From NCBI GenBank assembly GCA_022793195.1, contig JAAWCJ010000004.1:1-61421 (forward strand): a stretch of DNA of 61,421 bases, in the 5' to 3' direction. This stretch comes from Lachnospiraceae bacterium. GTDB lineage: Bacteria > Bacillota > Clostridia > Lachnospirales > Lachnospiraceae. Below, one piece after another: positions 60,648 through 61,421 of this stretch; the stretch's first letter is position 1, and each line of letters begins with the position of its first letter. Below the pieces are notes generated by a model. That model ran no database searches, had not been told where the DNA came from, and saw only the letters and a program-made list of their open reading frames with translations. The position numbers were made by a program, and so were the translations under genes.

Positions 60648-61421
60648 ATGAATGATTTAAACCAAACGACATTAGATAAAACAAAATTAAAAGAAACCAT
60701 CAATGCGGAACTTAATCACATCCAGGGCCAGCTGGATACATTGAAACTTCAGGTGGAAATCGACCCCAAGGCGCTTTCCGGCCTCACAAAACAATTAGAC
60801 GCTATCCTTTCCGAAAGTTTCAAAGCCGCTGCCGGCCGGCTGGGTTCTTCCCTCCCTTCTGCAGGCAGCAAAGACCCGTTAAGGGGGTTAACGGCGCGGG
60901 CACAGGAACTGAAAGAGGAAGCGTCCGCCCTTTCCCAGGTCCATGAAATCCGGCTGTTATCCAATGGAGGGGTCCGAAACGATTATTCCACCCAGATCGC
61001 AAAACTGGAAGGCGGCTTCCGCTCCCTGGGGTTTACAGAGGACATGGTAAGCCAGAAAACCGCCGGCATCCTGGCTGCCTTTGATTCCCTGAAGGAACGG
61101 GTGGGCCAGCCCTTTGACCCAAACAGCTACCAGGAAATCCTCTCCCTCAATGATACCCTGAAAAAGGAACTGGATATGTCCGCCAACGAATATGACAAGC
61201 TCTGCGCCCATGCCGAAGGGGTGGCCCCTGTCCGGCAAAGGCTGGCTGAGGCCAATGCCATTGAGGCATGGAACCGGGAAAACAGCGCTGCCTCAAAGGA
61301 AGTCCTGGGCGCCAATGAAGCCTATATTGCCAGCCTCCGCGACCTGAATTCCCAGATGTCCATCATGCAGTTTGATGAAATTTCGGAAGGGTTTAAAAAA
61401 TCGGAAGCTTCCATGCGCGGC
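60648..61421 (+). CDS. Tape-measure-like coiled-coil tail protein (5' part)
   Basis: The frame is open from ATG 60648 to the window end (258 codons, no stop). It is helical throughout with heptad-like stretches (LNHIQGQLDTLKLQVEIDPK, LSGLTKQLDAILSESFKAAA, RLAEANAIEAWNRENSAASK), typical of the N-terminus of a phage tape-measure protein. Family proteins are usually 600 residues or more, so most is missing. TGAGGAAAA precedes the start. The codon use is much richer in C-ending codons than the fibre genes. In phages this gene normally lies before Dit; here it follows the fibres. Confidence 0.62.
   Translation, partial: MNDLNQTTLDKTKLKETINAELNHIQGQLDTLKLQVEIDPKALSGLTKQLDAILSESFKAAAGRLGSSLPSAGSKDPLRGLTARAQELKEEASALSQVHEIRLLSNGGVRNDYSTQIAKLEGGFRSLGFTEDMVSQKTAGILAAFDSLKERVGQPFDPNSYQEILSLNDTLKKELDMSANEYDKLCAHAEGVAPVRQRLAEANAIEAWNRENSAASKEVLGANEAYIASLRDLNSQMSIMQFDEISEGFKKSEASMRG

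Overview
The window reads as chromosome of a spore-forming, anaerobic gut-type Firmicute, most likely Lachnospiraceae (Clostridium cluster XIVa). The evidence is a SpoVAD gene behind a sigma-G-like promoter, a reverse rubrerythrin next to a PerR-type Fur regulator, lysine-riboswitch and T-box leaders, MecA, strong GGAGG ribosome binding sites and moderate GC. The genus assignment is inference.

Layout. 1-2.6 kb: the tail of a large serine recombinase abuts a 5'-truncated amino-acid ABC permease, followed by its ATPase and a cupin gene broken by one in-frame stop; this is a decayed locus beside a mobile-element end. 2.7-10.2 kb: glycerophosphodiesterase, spoVAD, a membrane Ser/Thr kinase and a 1200-residue Ig-like surface protein. 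10.2-17 kb: xylulokinase, then a leftward set csbB-like glycosyltransferase, yfhO and argH. 17-26.7 kb: SSB, corrinoid adenosyltransferase, a lysine riboswitch with dapA-dapB, a lipoprotein, purF-purB-purA, a HAD phosphatase and mecA. 26.9-36.5 kb: purL, an alpha/beta hydrolase lacking its usual serine, a Ca2+-type ATPase, a ketopantoate-reductase-like gene and a TIGR04076/HMA protein. 36.6-39.5 kb: tRNA-Val, PerR and rubrerythrin, then a small accessory patch with an Fst-like type I toxin-antitoxin candidate, an integrase relic and a DUF4258/YgiT-type pair. 39.5-44.5 kb: metallophosphoesterase, two-component system, 3D-domain protein, DegV. 44.5-52.1 kb: a T-box leader with a TrpXYZ-type transporter, ilvE, a GntR regulator, ilvN and ilvC. 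52.1-55.2 kb: two tandem cysteine-codon leader peptides, a small orphan, EIIA-Glc and PTS enzyme I. 55.2-61.4 kb: an XRE/ImmA switch divergent from a phage-tail cluster (tube, Dit, Tal, two sibling fibres, start of a tape-measure-like protein) that runs off the window.

The less ordinary signals are mostly RNA and repeat structure. (1) A recurring hairpin begins exactly on the U-tract of attenuator terminators after the lysine riboswitch, the T-box, both cysteine leaders and the tail-cluster terminator, with a shrunken copy before the Ca2+ ATPase. (2) Two tandem leader peptides carry runs of three and five Cys codons. (3) A 32-residue Fst-like peptide faces a convergent small RNA that repeats its start region. 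(4) A family of inverted repeats with shared termini lies directly after purL and after the Ca2+ ATPase. (5) The tail-only cluster has the tape-measure-like gene after the fibres and a palindromic operator inside its promoter spacer. All functions are inferred by reading the sequence; no database search was run.
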